From CAYSBA01 sp964429075 [NCBI: uncultured bacterium] (lineage in GTDB: Bacteria; CAYSBA01), in the NCBI GenBank assembly GCA_964429075.1, contig CAYSBA010000065.1, positions 1-6,949 of the forward strand: DNA of 6,949 bases, given 5' to 3'. This document shows, piece by piece, positions 6,936 through 6,949 of this stretch. The notes under the pieces were generated by a model that searched no databases, was not told the DNA's origin, and worked only from the letters and a program-made list of their open reading frames with translations. The position numbers and the translations under genes are program-made. The stretch's first letter is position 1. Each line of letters starts with the position of its first letter.

Positions 6936-6949
6936 CTGTTGCTTATAGG

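Larger units (their letters stand above)
6717..6949. other. AT-rich upstream region of the minus-strand operon; no gene called
   Basis: It lies upstream of the nucleotidase-like gene and should hold its promoter. No convincing -35/-10 pair is seen. The best minus-strand pair is TTTACA at 6878-6873, 16 bp, then TACTAA, which is poor. On the plus strand TAAAAT at 6863-6868 could be a -10, with a weak TTTATC 17 bp upstream. Near the edge a plus-strand frame is open from ATG 6897 (MRVQITSAVVFNHLLLI...), and a minus-strand frame is open from 6949 to TAA at 6889-6887 (...RWLKTTAEVICTLINL). Both are under 21 codons and neither is recognised, so neither is called. Short direct repeats and a hairpin are listed separately. 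Confidence 0.5.

Noticed and set aside
6901-6949. tRNA-like anticodon arm on the minus strand (GGTGG-TTGAAAA-CCACT, a Phe-type loop)
   Set aside because: No T-arm (TTCRA with a 5-bp stem) follows, the stem has a mismatch at its end, and no acceptor stem can be formed in the visible bases.

Overview
The window carries three long protein genes of a secreted or cell-surface type and no visible RNA gene, CRISPR array or complete mobile element. A plus-strand gene, cut off by the left edge, occupies the first 2.5 kb. Two minus-strand genes that overlap each other fill about 2.5 to 6.7 kb and converge on the first gene, overlapping it tail to tail. The last ~230 bases are an AT-rich upstream region.

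Likely source: a Gram-negative bacterium of the former 'deltaproteobacterial' kind (Myxococcota, Desulfobacterota, Bdellovibrionota or a related candidate lineage). The reasons are the Cys-rich CDDG/CNGKE and NCGxCGNxC modules, a MopE-like DCDDxDPxINPGAxEVCD motif, and a MYXO-CTERM-like tail (Cys-Gly-Cys, hydrophobic helix, basic end) on a subtilisin-like protease. Codon choice favours ATA for Ile and AGA/AGG for Arg, and composition looks moderately AT-rich by eye. The exact lineage cannot be read from the window.

Layout. (1) 1-2547 (+): the last 848 residues of a modular extracellular protein: three tandem 8-Cys repeats and a partial fourth, a MopE-type motif, an NCGxC Cys-rich section, a PKD-like domain and a C-terminal beta-propeller. 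(2) 2513-4252 (-): a secreted S8 (subtilisin-like) protease with propeptide, intact Asp/His/Ser triad, a Cys-rich module and a sorting-type tail. (3) 4245-6716 (-): a secreted protein whose N-terminal two thirds resemble a 5'-nucleotidase (UshA type) that has lost its metal and substrate motifs, followed by a C-terminal region resembling an outer-membrane beta-barrel. (4) 6717-6949: upstream region with short direct repeats and a hairpin; no gene can be called.

The protease and the nucleotidase-like protein overlap by 8 bp and are probably one transcript. The protease and the plus-strand protein share a Cys-rich module style. A workable but unproven reading is a cell-envelope set: a barrel-anchored pseudoenzyme, a surface-anchored protease and a large Cys-rich adhesin- or sensor-like secreted protein. 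The strongest lead is the apparent dead 5'-nucleotidase joined to a beta-barrel and co-transcribed with a sorted protease.
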